Shown here piece by piece: positions 9,725-18,900 of a stretch of DNA of 28,594 nt (position 1 is its first letter; each line of letters opens with the position of its first letter). Below the pieces are notes generated by a model that did not search any database, was not told the origin of the DNA, and was given only the letters and a program-made list of their open reading frames with translations. The stretch is from Pseudomonadota bacterium (GTDB lineage Bacteria; Myxococcota_A; Polyangia; Polyangiales; Polyangiaceae). Position numbers and translations under genes: made by a program. The DNA lies in the NCBI GenBank assembly GCA_023431345.1, contig JAEYWK010000062.1:1-28594 (forward strand), given 5' to 3'.

Positions 9725-10215
9725 TGCGCTCGCTCGCTCGCTGGGTTGCGCCGCTGCTGCTCTCGGGTTGCGTGGTGAGCACGTTCGAAGGCCCGGGCGA
9801 ACCGCCGCGCGTCTTGCCGCCGGCCACGCCCGCAGGCGTCACGCCGCCCGAGAGCTCACTGGAGGGCGGGGAGCCCATGGACGCAGGCCCAGCCGAGATC
9901 GCGGCGCGTCATCTGCTCGTGTCTTACCAGGGCGCGCTGCGCGCGTCGCCGAGCGTGACGCGCAGCAAAGCCGAAGCCCAGAGCCGAGCCGAAGAGGCGC
10001 TCAAGCGCGCGCAGGGCGGCGAAGAGTTCCAAGCGCTCGTCAAAGAGTATTCGGATGAACCCGGCGCGGAAGAGCGCGGCGGCTCGCTCGGTCGCTTCCA
10101 GCGCGGCATGATGGTGCCTGCCTTCGAGAAGGCCGCCTTCAAGCTCAAGCCGGGAGAAGTCTCGGGCATCGTGGAAACGCAGTTCGGCTTCCACGTGATC
10201 CAGCGAACCGAGTAG
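9724..10215 (+). CDS. parvulin-type peptidyl-prolyl isomerase lipoprotein
   Basis: A lipoprotein of 163 residues from ATG 9724, overlapping the preceding stop by one base. The signal peptide ends in lipobox LSGC (Cys16). Residues about 58-162 form a PpiC/parvulin rotamase domain: ARHLLVSYQGAL, EFQALVKEYSDEPGAEERGG, SLGRFQRGMMVPAFEKAAF, then KPGEVSGIVETQFGFHVIQ. Such domains catalyse cis-trans isomerisation of prolyl bonds and, in the envelope, assist folding of exported proteins. It lacks the SurA/PrsA chaperone arms. Class is well supported; clients are unknown. Confidence 0.9.
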   Translation: MRSLARWVAPLLLSGCVVSTFEGPGEPPRVLPPATPAGVTPPESSLEGGEPMDAGPAEIAARHLLVSYQGALRASPSVTRSKAEAQSRAEEALKRAQGGEEFQALVKEYSDEPGAEERGGSLGRFQRGMMVPAFEKAAFKLKPGEVSGIVETQFGFHVIQRTE

Positions 10216-10222
10216 GTTCGCT

Positions 10223-10247
10223 CCCAGGCTCCACGCGGAGCCTAGGG
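10223..10247. terminator. bidirectional hairpin between convergent genes
   Basis: AGGCTCC (10226-10232) pairs with GGAGCCT (10237-10243) around a four-base ACGC loop, and flanking CCC/GGG extend the stem with a bulged A. It sits between the parvulin and acyl-CoA dehydrogenase genes and overlaps the latter's stop codon. No U-tract is present. Confidence 0.45.
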
Positions 10248-11387
10248 TCGGAGCAGGTGCTTGGCGATCACCATGCGCTGCACCTGGCTCGTGCCCTCGC
10301 CGATTTCGCACAGCTTGGCGTCGCGCAGGTGTCGCTCGACGTCGAACTCCCGGGTGTAGCCGTAGCCGCCGTGGATCTGCAGCATGTTGTTGCACACGCG
10401 CGTGGCGACCTCACTCGCGAACAGCTTCGCCATGGAAGCCTCGGCCGTGAAGCGACGACCGCGATCGGCGAGCCACGCTGCGCGTCGCACCAGCAGCTCC
10501 GCCGCGTCGAGCTCGGTCTGCGCGTCGGCCAGCATCCACTGAATCGCCTGAAACTCGGCGATCGGCTTACCGAACGCGGCGCGCTCTTTGGCGTAAGCCA
10601 GCCCCATCGCCAGCGCTCCGCGGCCGAGCCCGAGCGCCATCGCCCCGATGGAAATCCGGCCGCCGTCGAGGATGCGCATCGTATCCAGAAAGCCTTGATC
10701 GACCTCACCGAGGCGCTCGGCGTCCGACACCCGCACCTGATCGAGCGTCACCTCTACCGTGTCACTCGAGCGACAGCCGAGCTTCTTCAGCTTCTTGCTG
10801 GCCGAGTAGCCCGGCGCGCGCGTGTCGACCACGAAAGCGGTGATGCCGCGCTGAGCGGGGACGTCGAAATTGGTGCGAGCCAGCACCACACAGAAGCCGC
10901 CCACGGAGCCCTGCGTGATGAACATCTTGCTGCCGTCGATGATCCACTCGTCGCCGCGCTTCACCGCCGTGGTGCGAAGGCCAGCGCTATCGGAGCCGGA
11001 GCCCGGCTCCGTCAGAGCCCACGCCGCGAGCCACTCTCCGCTGCTCGCGCGCGACAAGTACTTTTGCTTCTGCGCTTCGGTGCCGACGGCCAGGATGTGA
11101 CCCGTGCCGAGCCCGTTGTGACTGGCAATGGTGAGCGCGAGCGAGCCGTCCACGCGGGCGGCTTCCTCGACCGCGATCGCATAGGCCGACATGTCGAGCC
11201 CCGCGCCGCCGTACTGTTCCGGGATCTTGATGCCGAGCAGCCCGAGCGCCGAAAGCTCCGGCACGATCTCGCTCGGGAAGCGCTCTTCCTCGTCCCATTC
11301 GCGCGCCCGCGGCAGGACACGCTCGCGGAAGAATTGCCGAAGGCTGCTCTGGAGGAGGGTGTGATGCTCGCTGAGCTCGAAGTCCAC
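10242..11387 (-). CDS. acyl-CoA dehydrogenase
   Basis: An FAD-dependent acyl-CoA dehydrogenase of 381 residues, the first step of beta-oxidation or branched-chain acyl-CoA breakdown. Both family signatures are visible: AWALTEPGSGSD (about residues 123-134) and QIHGGYGYTREFDVERHLRD near 340. The catalytic base is Glu364 in IGEGTSQVQR, the position used by short- and medium-chain and butyryl-CoA dehydrogenases. The domain order is helical N-terminus, beta-barrel middle and helical C-terminus, and the length is typical. It starts at GTG 11387; no ATG fits nearby. Chain-length preference cannot be read from the sequence. A MaoC-type hydratase lies 1.1 kb away on the other strand. Confidence 0.95.
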   Translation of the reverse strand: MDFELSEHHTLLQSSLRQFFRERVLPRAREWDEEERFPSEIVPELSALGLLGIKIPEQYGGAGLDMSAYAIAVEEAARVDGSLALTIASHNGLGTGHILAVGTEAQKQKYLSRASSGEWLAAWALTEPGSGSDSAGLRTTAVKRGDEWIIDGSKMFITQGSVGGFCVVLARTNFDVPAQRGITAFVVDTRAPGYSASKKLKKLGCRSSDTVEVTLDQVRVSDAERLGEVDQGFLDTMRILDGGRISIGAMALGLGRGALAMGLAYAKERAAFGKPIAEFQAIQWMLADAQTELDAAELLVRRAAWLADRGRRFTAEASMAKLFASEVATRVCNNMLQIHGGYGYTREFDVERHLRDAKLCEIGEGTSQVQRMVIAKHLLRP

Positions 11388-11461
11388 GATCCACAGTTTT
11401 AGCGCTCACGCCCCATCACGCCACAGCAAAGCCCGGCCCCCGGCCGGTCACTGGGCCTGCG

Positions 11462-12577
11462 CTACGGCTTGGGGGAAGCGCCCGGGTCCGCGGGCGGCTT
11501 CGCGCTCAGAGCCGCTTTGAGTGCAGCGAGCCGCTTGTCGGTGGCGAGCCGCTCTTTCGGGTCCGCGCCCGCTTTCAACTTCAGCGGCTCGTCGCCGACG
11601 ATGATCACGCGGCTCCCCGCGCGGCCCGCGAGCCACTCCGCCAAGGGCGAGCCTTCGGATTCGCGAGTCGAAAACGCGACCGCGTCGAAGCCGAGATCCT
11701 TTTGTACTTTGCTCCCCGGCAGCTTCTTCAGCGTGCCGAGCACGTCTTTGGCGGAGTCTTCGTCGGCGCGCACCAGCGTCACCACGCGATAGCGCTGCCC
11801 GCCATCTTGATAGTAGCCGGTCGCCCCCGCCCCCAAGCCGGTGACGCCCAACGCGTCGCGGTGCGTGTAGGAGATCCCCATCGGGAGCAAACGCTCTTGC
11901 GGAAGCAGGCGCACGGCCGGCAGCGGTTTGGCGTCGCCCGGCAACTGCTCGCCGATCTGGCGCGCTAGATCGGGCAGCACCTGGGCGCTCGTGGCTTTGA
12001 TTTGGTCCGGCGTCTGAAGCTCGTTCGCGTAGCTCAGCTCGGCCACGATTTCTCCACGCCAAACGTAGGCAATGCCGGTGCCGAGCGCGCCTTCGGCGCC
12101 GGCGGCGAGCGCTTTCGGCGTGCCGTCCGCCGGATCGCCGTCGGCGATCACGCGCTTGGTGAAGAACGCATAAGCTCCCTCCGCGCTCGCGAAGCGCGAC
12201 GCGATCACGTTCACGGTGCCAGGAGTGCCGGCGCCATCGACGTAGCGCAGCGTGACCACGCGCTTCAAGCCGTAGCTCTTGTAGACCTCGCACTCGCCGT
12301 CGAGCAGCTCGGTGCAGACCGTCTCCAAGGTGCCCTTCGACCCCTCGCCGTACGTGCGCGCTTCGCCGTTCGGGTCGATGCAGTAGCCGGCAGCCAGCTT
12401 CGGGAAGTAGGCGGCGCTGACTGGATCCGCGATGCTACCGCCGCCGCTGGCGCACGCCCCCGGCTTCGAGCTCGCGATCGGTGGGGGGGCGCTCCCTTCG
12501 AGCCGCTCTTCCTTCTTGGGGCAGCCGCTCAACAGGGCAACGGCGACGACCGCAACAACCAAACGCACGGGAACCAT
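11462..12577 (-). CDS. large lipoprotein, possibly DUF6599-like
   Basis: A lipoprotein of 371 residues from ATG 12577. The signal peptide ends in lipobox LLSGC (Cys19), followed by a charged PKKEER spacer and a Ser/Pro-rich linker. Residues about 80-160 (YKSYGLKRVVTLRYVDG, then ASRFASAEGAYAFFTKR) resemble the repeated motif of DUF6599 proteins from Myxococcota, judged from memory and not searched. The remainder is a mixed alpha/beta exported domain with no recognised catalytic motif, and the end is Lys/Pro/Ala-rich. It stands alone, divergent from the pilin operon across a 212-bp gap. Function is unknown. Confidence 0.75.
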   Translation of the reverse strand: MVPVRLVVAVVAVALLSGCPKKEERLEGSAPPPIASSKPGACASGGGSIADPVSAAYFPKLAAGYCIDPNGEARTYGEGSKGTLETVCTELLDGECEVYKSYGLKRVVTLRYVDGAGTPGTVNVIASRFASAEGAYAFFTKRVIADGDPADGTPKALAAGAEGALGTGIAYVWRGEIVAELSYANELQTPDQIKATSAQVLPDLARQIGEQLPGDAKPLPAVRLLPQERLLPMGISYTHRDALGVTGLGAGATGYYQDGGQRYRVVTLVRADEDSAKDVLGTLKKLPGSKVQKDLGFDAVAFSTRESEGSPLAEWLAGRAGSRVIIVGDEPLKLKAGADPKERLATDKRLAALKAALSAKPPADPGASPKP

Positions 12578-12755
12578 GGCGGGGTTTTAGCTCGGTCTCG
12601 AGCCGTCTGCGCAACTCCGGGCTGACGCATGGTGCCGACTCGAGGGCGAGCCTCTGCCCCGCAACATTTGCACACCGTCGCACTTGTTAGCGGTCGGGGT
12701 TGCCCCTACACGCGCGAAAAACCCAGCAAATCCCGTCAGCTACAAACTCGCAGCC

Positions 12756-12772
12756 TGGGCACACCGCTTGCT
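12756..12772 (+). promoter_or_regulatory. candidate sigma-54 (-24/-12) promoter of the minor pilin operon
   Basis: GGGCAC (12757-12762), five bases, then TTGC (12768-12771) and T fit the sigma-54 consensus TGGCAC-N5-TTGC. The GG and GC dinucleotides are separated by exactly ten bases. The mismatches are the first T and the base after CAC. The predicted transcription start is near 12783, close to the GTG at 12790. In Myxococcus the pilA gene is known to be sigma-54 dependent, which makes this plausible. No enhancer sites were identified. Confidence 0.55.
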
Positions 12773-12789
12773 GTACGTTCAGCCTTCTC

Positions 12790-13428
12790 GTGGTTTTGAA
12801 ACCTTCCAGGTTGCGAGCTCGTCGGCGGTCTGCCCGGGGCTTCACGCTCATCGAGCTGATGGCCGTGGTCATCATCGTCACCGTGCTGGCGACGCTGGCC
12901 TCGCCCCTCTTCGTCGAACAATGGCGTGAGCAGAGCCGAGGCGGCCGCCAGGCCGCGACGCAAGTGGCGCAGGTGTATAGCCAGGCGCGGATGCGCGCGA
13001 TGGCCCGTGGCGCCGCGGTGATGGTGCGCTGGAACAGCGCGACTGGCTTCGTCGTCGAGGAGTCGATCGAAGGCACCGCCGCCGTCGCGCGCGGGCACGA
13101 CAAGTGCGAAGAGCAGCCAGGGCTCGGTTGCCTCTCCAACGACTGGACGAGCAACAAGCTCACCATCCAGGAGTACAAGACTGCCAACGCGGTCGCCGTG
13201 GCGGGCAAGAAGGGTGACGGCACGGCCATGACGCAGATGAACGTCTGCTTCACGCCGCTCGGCCGTAGCTTCGTTTCCTACGATGGCTCAGCGCCGACGG
13301 CGCCCCTGGTGACGACGCCCTCGTTCGACGTGCAACGGCTCGACAACGAGGGCGGTACGTTCACCGCGCGCGGGATGGTACGTACGGTAGTGCTCTTGCC
13401 GAACGGTACGGCGAGGCTCGCGCTATGA
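12790..13428 (+). CDS. minor pilin, FimU/GspH-like
   Basis: A type IV pilin-like protein, first gene of the operon. It carries a short Arg-rich leader, then a prepilin peptidase site G|FTLIELM (cleavage after Gly17 if the start is GTG 12790), with the conserved Glu at position +5. The hydrophobic helix AVVIIVTVLATLASPLF follows, and the globular part is about 170 residues. GspH/FimT-type proteins are tip minor pilins. The start is uncertain: GTG 12790, TTG 12796 and TTG 12811 are in frame, and a longer TTG version at 12700 would add an unlikely leader. A shorter start would suit the predicted promoter. It overlaps the next gene by ATGA. Confidence 0.82.
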   Translation: MVLKPSRLRARRRSARGFTLIELMAVVIIVTVLATLASPLFVEQWREQSRGGRQAATQVAQVYSQARMRAMARGAAVMVRWNSATGFVVEESIEGTAAVARGHDKCEEQPGLGCLSNDWTSNKLTIQEYKTANAVAVAGKKGDGTAMTQMNVCFTPLGRSFVSYDGSAPTAPLVTTPSFDVQRLDNEGGTFTARGMVRTVVLLPNGTARLAL

Positions 13429-14015
13429 GCCGGCGGCGTCGCTCTCGCGCCCAGCGCGGCTACACCCTGGTAGAGTTGATGACGGCGCTCGTGCTGTTCA
13501 TGGTGTCCATGCTGGGCATCATCTCGCTGCAGCGGCTGCTCGTCACGACCAACGCGCACGCCAAGAACCTGGCGACCGCCGAGCGGATCGCGCGCTCCTG
13601 GGGCGCGCACCTTCAGCTCGACGCGACCCAGTGGAACACGAGCATGGGCGGCTGGCTCAACGACGCCAAGACCTGGCAGCGGCCCGGCTACGACGCCACG
13701 CGCGGCTTCGGCGCCGCCTTCGACGCGCTCGGCAACCCCTTGAGCGACTCCGACGCCGACAAGAGCAACGCACGCTACTGCACCCACGTGCGCATGACCC
13801 CGCTCTACTCGTCGGGCGCGGGCGTCACCGGCAACGACGTGCTGCGCGCCGAGATCCGCGTGTTCTGGCTACGCGAGGGCGAGGCCACGTTCGGCAACGC
13901 CGACAGCGTGTGCGGCGACCAAAACGGCGACGTTCCCCGCCAGATTGGCAACGCGGTCGATCGATATCAGTTCGTGTACCAAACGGTGGCTTTACGCCGG
14001 CACTTCCAGATCTGA
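13425..14015 (+). CDS. minor pilin, PilV-like
   Basis: A prepilin of 196 residues from ATG 13425. The leader MSRRRRSRAQRG is cut at G12|YTLVELM, with Glu at +5, followed by the hydrophobic helix TALVLFMVSMLGIISLQRLL. The length and the methylation-motif form fit the PilV family. In the PilY1-minor pilin complexes known from Pseudomonas and Myxococcus, PilV helps assemble the tip that primes pilus growth. Its ATG overlaps the FimU-like stop, and its TGA shares one base with the next ATG, so translation is coupled. Two cysteines near residues 117 and 166 might pair. Confidence 0.82.
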   Translation: MSRRRRSRAQRGYTLVELMTALVLFMVSMLGIISLQRLLVTTNAHAKNLATAERIARSWGAHLQLDATQWNTSMGGWLNDAKTWQRPGYDATRGFGAAFDALGNPLSDSDADKSNARYCTHVRMTPLYSSGAGVTGNDVLRAEIRVFWLREGEATFGNADSVCGDQNGDVPRQIGNAVDRYQFVYQTVALRRHFQI

Positions 14016-15313
14016 TGCGTCCTCCGCTCGCTTCCTCGAATCTCACTGCGCGCGCCGCGCGTAGGCCTGCCGCCGGCCCCCCGAGCGCGCGCGCCGCGGC
14101 GCGCGGCTTCACGCTCGTGGAGCTGATGGTGGCCATGTCGGGCGGTTTGTTCATCTCGATCGTGGTGTTCGCGCTCTCGCGCGACACGTCGCGCTTCTAT
14201 CAGCAAGAAACCCGCGTCGCGCACGCCACCCTCTCGGGAGTCAACGGCTTCGAGCGCCTCGCCAGCGACATCTCGCGCGCCGGGCACCTGTCGACTCCCA
14301 ACATCAACGCCGATCCGCGCGTCTGTAACCCCCCCGACGGCTCCGCGCCCGCGATCCTCCAGAACCTGCGCGCCATCATCATCGACAGCAGCGGGCTGTC
14401 GGCCTCCGGCACCGAGGTCGAAAGAGCGGGCATCACGCCGCGCGCCATCACCCTGACCGGCGCCCTGAACGCGCCCGAGGAGCTGCACACGCGCACCGTT
14501 CTGCCGAACGCCAACGGCACCCACGACGTCTCGATCAACCTGAGGACGCCGGCCGCCTACCGCATCGGGCTGCGCCTGGACGCCCAAGCAGGCAACCTCG
14601 CCGTCCTCCAAAACACGTTCATGAGCGGCGGAGTCGGCAAGATCATCCGCCTGCGCCGCATGGGGAAAGAGCAGTACGCGGTCGTGGGCGGCGTCTCGAC
14701 GACGGCCGACACCGCCACCTTGACGCTCGCGGCCGCGCCGCTCTTGGTCGTCCGCACCAGCGACGAGTCGGTGCAGTGCGGCCTGGGCGACGCAGGCGGC
14801 CAGATGGGCCTGAGCGTGATCGACATCGTTCGCTACGAGATCCGCTCGATGACCTCCGACGCGAACTACAGCGAGCTGTTCAAGGCGTCCGGCGCCAGCG
14901 GCCTGCCCTACGAAGCCGGGCGCGCGGAGCTGGTGCGCGTCGAGCTGGACCCGACCGGCGCCGAGATCGACGGCACCCGCGAAATCATCAGTGAGTACGC
15001 GGTGGACCTGCAGTTCGGGGCCTGGCGCGCCAGCAGCGCGAACCCCTCCGCGAGCACGATCGTGCCCGAAGACGCCGACTCCCTGATCAACACCTTCGCT
15101 TTCACGCAGCTGCTGCGCGGCATGCACGTGCGGCTCAGCGTGCGCTCGCGCGAGGCCGACCGCGACCTCGACGTTCAGGGCGGCGGCGGCGGCGGCAGCC
15201 GCGACATTTTCCGCGTCCCGCTCACGCTGCCTGACAACAGCATCACCTACGCGCGCGCCCGCACCTTCCAAGCCGACGTTCCCCTCCGCAACCTGGAGAA
15301 CAGCAATTGGTAG
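14015..15313 (+). CDS. minor pilin, PilW-like
   Basis: A large prepilin of 432 residues from ATG 14015, overlapping the previous stop (TGATG). The leader is about 31 residues and Arg/Ala-rich, longer than usual. Prepilin cleavage is predicted at G31|FTLVELMVAM, with Glu36 at +5, followed by the helix SGGLFISIVVFAL. The long globular part, the ISRAGH segment near residue 90 and the late PilW-type location before PilX and PilY1 fit PilW. A glycine run near residue 390 (DVQGGGGGGSRD) is probably a flexible loop. PilW is a tip-complex component. Confidence 0.82.
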   Translation: MRPPLASSNLTARAARRPAAGPPSARAAARGFTLVELMVAMSGGLFISIVVFALSRDTSRFYQQETRVAHATLSGVNGFERLASDISRAGHLSTPNINADPRVCNPPDGSAPAILQNLRAIIIDSSGLSASGTEVERAGITPRAITLTGALNAPEELHTRTVLPNANGTHDVSINLRTPAAYRIGLRLDAQAGNLAVLQNTFMSGGVGKIIRLRRMGKEQYAVVGGVSTTADTATLTLAAAPLLVVRTSDESVQCGLGDAGGQMGLSVIDIVRYEIRSMTSDANYSELFKASGASGLPYEAGRAELVRVELDPTGAEIDGTREIISEYAVDLQFGAWRASSANPSASTIVPEDADSLINTFAFTQLLRGMHVRLSVRSREADRDLDVQGGGGGGSRDIFRVPLTLPDNSITYARARTFQADVPLRNLENSNW

Positions 15314-15984
15314 CGCCGCGCCCCCGCCGTCTTTCCCGCAAGTCCGAGCGCGGAGCCACCGTCCTCGTGGTCGTGCTGGCGACGACGCTGATCGCCGCGA
15401 TCGGCGTGCTCGCGGTGCGCAACGCGGCGCAGGTCGATCTGGCAGTCGGCTACAGCCGTCAGGCCGCGCAGACGATGTCCGTCGCCGAGCTTGGCACGAC
15501 GGTAGCGCTGGCCCAGGTCGCGGCCCAGGGGGCGCCCCACTACATCGCGAAGATGCAAGGCAGCCTGATCTGCGCGTCGAACCCGCCCGCGTCGGCGGGC
15601 ATCACCGACGCCGTCTTCACCTGCTACCCGCTCGGACAGAGCGAGCTCGAAATGGCGACCGCGGACAAATTGTTCCAGGCGCCCGCCACCGCCACCGGCG
15701 AGACCGGCAGCTTTGGTCCGTTCGCCGAGGTTCAAGGCAACGTCAGCGTCGAGCTCACGGCGATGGCGCCCACCAACACGCCCGTCCCGGGCGCCCGGCA
15801 AGGTGACGGCTCCTATTTGGACGTCACGATGACCTCGATTGGCAACATTCGCCCCATCGGCAGCACCAGCGCTTTCGCCGACGAGTGCGAAGGCGACGGC
15901 AGCGCCAACATCCCACGCGCGACGGTGAAGAAGATGATGCGCGCCCACGCCGTCGTCGGCCCGATCGACTCGCCCTCCCAGTGA
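15307..15984 (+). CDS. PilX-like minor pilin lacking Glu+5
   Basis: A protein of 225 residues from TTG 15307, with GGAG at 15295-15298 upstream; it overlaps the PilW-like gene by 7 bp. The leader has Arg/Lys/Ser residues, and the N-terminal motif is ERG|ATVLVVVLATTLIAAIG. The +5 position is a hydrophobic residue, so the conserved Glu of pilins is absent, as in GspK-type tip pilins. The helix ends with RNAAQVDLAVGYSRQAAQT, as in PilX. The gene order FimU-PilV-PilW-PilX-PilY1 supports the assignment. It probably sits at the tip and contacts PilY1. Confidence 0.78.
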   Translation: MVAPRPRRLSRKSERGATVLVVVLATTLIAAIGVLAVRNAAQVDLAVGYSRQAAQTMSVAELGTTVALAQVAAQGAPHYIAKMQGSLICASNPPASAGITDAVFTCYPLGQSELEMATADKLFQAPATATGETGSFGPFAEVQGNVSVELTAMAPTNTPVPGARQGDGSYLDVTMTSIGNIRPIGSTSAFADECEGDGSANIPRATVKKMMRAHAVVGPIDSPSQ

Positions 15985-15997
15985 GGAACGAAGCCCC

Positions 15998-18900
15998 ATG
16001 AAGCCCCGACCACATTCAGAGCCTCTCCCGCCCCTCCCCCGGCACCGGCGCTGGTTGGCCCTGGCCTCGCTGGCCGCCGTCGCGCTGCCCGGTCGAGCGT
16101 TCGCGCAAGCCGACGTGATGCCGGCGGCGCCGAACGTGCTGCTGCTCGTCGATACGTCGGGGTCGATGGATTACAAGACGAACTCGACCCAGTTCCCCGC
16201 TTGTCGCTACGCCGGCGCGGCGACGACGGCGCAGGTCAGCGAGCGCAGCCGCTGGATCGAGCTGGTCGAGGTGCTGACGGGCTCGATCAACAACTACGAC
16301 TGCCAGCGGCTCGATCGCAACTCGACCGCGTTCAAGACCGAGTACGCGATCAGCGGAGCGACCCCCTACGACTACCTGTACGCGAACCCCTTCCACCGCC
16401 CCGTGAGCGGGGGCTGCGTGCCGGGCCCGGGCGTGTTCGACGCCGGCAATCCCGCCGCATTTCCCAGCGGCGCCATCAAGTACCACCCCTTCAACAACAC
16501 CGCGGCCAGCTGCACCTTCCAGCAGGCCTCCGACGGCATCCTCGACGCCTTCCTGACCGACGTGCGCTTCGGCTTGATGACGTTCGACACCGAGCCCCGA
16601 CCCGGCACCGACATGAGCGGCCTGTGGAGCTACTACGTCGGCGCCAGCAAGAAGGGTGAGCCCGCTGGCTGCATCACGCCGCAAGATCAAGAGGTCGGAG
16701 TGCGCAACGCCCGCGCCCCCGCCTGGGAAGGTCGCGCGGTGGGCTTCGGCAATCCCGCGCTCGGCAGCGTGGACTACAAGTCACGCAACGCCATGATTCA
16801 GGAGGTGCTGCTGGCGACGCGTCCCTACGGCGCGACGCCGATCGCGGGCATGCTCGACGACGCGCGCACCTACTTCTTGAGCGACGACACCCAGGACCCC
16901 ATCGACAGCAGCTTCAAGTTCGGCCCGAAGAGCGATCCCGCGAAAGACTGCCGCAAGCGCTCGATCGTGCTCTTGTCCGACGGCCAGCCCAACCTGGACT
17001 TGCGGCCCTTTTGCGAGCCGAGCGGCTGTCCCTACGACAAAGCCGAAGACGTCGCGCAAGACTTGAAGAGCAAGGGCGTCGAGATTTACGTGATCGGCTT
17101 CGCCCTGTCGAAGGTGATGGTGGCGGGCACCGAGCGCACCTGCTCGTCGTTCGCGGCCAGCGATTTCGACGAGAGCAACGCCGCCGGCATCTGCAGGCAG
17201 AACCCCAACGACGCGGCCATTCAAGCCTGCTGCGCGCTCAACCGCATCGCGGCCGCCGGCGGACACGTTCCGACGAGCCCCTCCGACCCCGACTGGCGGC
17301 GCGCGCGCTTCGCGGATAGCCGCGACGAGCTACGCGCTGCGCTGTCGCAGGCCATCGGCGGAAGCTTCGCGAGCACGACGCGCACGCCCTTCGTGAACGC
17401 GTCCGGCTCGGGCTTCGTGGCTAGCACCTCCGACCTCGACTTCGCCCGCAGCTACCGCTTCTCCGCCTCGTTCGAGCCTGGCAAGCTCGATCGCCCCTGG
17501 GTCGGTGAGCTGAACCGGGGGCGCTACGTGTGCAAGCCCGACATCAACAACGTGCCGCGGCCCGAGCTGCTGCCCCCCGACGCGAGCAAGGGCGACAAGT
17601 TCGTCGACAACGTGAACCAGGGCGGGCCCGAAAAGCGCAAGCTGTACACGGTCATCGGCGCCGCCCCCGTCAACTCGAGCGCGTCGATGCGCCCCAACTT
17701 GGCCCTGGGCACCGCTGACGGCGTGGGCACGTACACGGGCAGCATGAACACGACCCCGTACGACTCGGCGGGCTTCGTGACCGCGACCTCGGCCGACGCG
17801 ATCAAAGTGACGGACACCACCTGCGACAGCACCGGCGTCGATCTGAACAAGGACGCCTGCCGTGATCGCTACCTGAAGTGGCTCGTTGGCTTGCCGAACG
17901 GCACGCCTTACACGCGCTGCCCGGACGGAAAATGCCAGCTCGTCGCCGAGATTTATCACTCCGTCCCGCGCGCGGTCCCGGGCCGGCCTTCGCACTTCTT
18001 GGTCGACGAGTCGTATCAAAAGTTCACGCGCACCTACAGCAAGCGCCCCTCGGTGCTGTATGCGTCGTCGAACGACGGCTTTCTCCACGCGTTCAAGATG
18101 GGTCAAGTCGACGCCGATGACCCCTCGGAGACCATGCTGGTGAAGACCCTCGAGACGAACGAGCTGTGGGCGTTCATACCGCCGGCGGTGCTGCCCGGCA
18201 TCCCCGCCCTCTACCCCGGCACGCACCAGCTCCTGCTCGACGGTACGCCCGCCATCAAAGAGGTCGTGGCCACCGAGAACCCGCTCGGCAGTAACTATAA
18301 GTTCTTGCTCGAGCGCAACGCCGCGGACGCCAGCAAGGGCCTCGGCGCGTGGCGCACGATCCTCGTCCAGAGCTTCGGCGCCCAGCGCCCCGGCTACTTC
18401 GCGCTCGACATCACCGACCCCGAGCCCAAAGCCAACGGGGGCCCTAAATTCCTGTGGCAGCTGGTGACCGACGCCGCTGGCAATCCGCTGTTCGGTAGCG
18501 GCGGCGGTACGCCGCTCATCACGACCGTGTTCATCGACAAGAAGGAGGTCGCGGTCGCCGTCTTGCCCGGTGGCTACGGCAGCCCGGGTACGAACGGTGC
18601 CGTCAACCAAGACGGCTGCACGCGCAAGGGCACGCTCAGCGCCAGCTTCTACGACCTCGCGCTCGCGCCCCGCACCTCCATCCCCTGCTACCAAAACACC
18701 GCGATTCTGGCGCGCTCGCTCACGGTCGTGCGCCTCGACACGGGCGAGATTTTGCGCACTTTCCGGCAGGCCGAGAGCGAAGTTCCCGGCCTCATCGGCA
18801 AGGATCGCACGACGGTGACCGCGCTCGATTCCCCGATGACGGGTCAGCCCGTCGCGTTCCCGGCCGACGTCGGCGCGGTGGCAGATCGCGTCTTCATCGG

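Noticed and set aside
10257..11402. Plus-strand frame opposite the acyl-CoA dehydrogenase
   Set aside because: The same length as the real gene and His/Arg/Ala-rich; antisense shadow.
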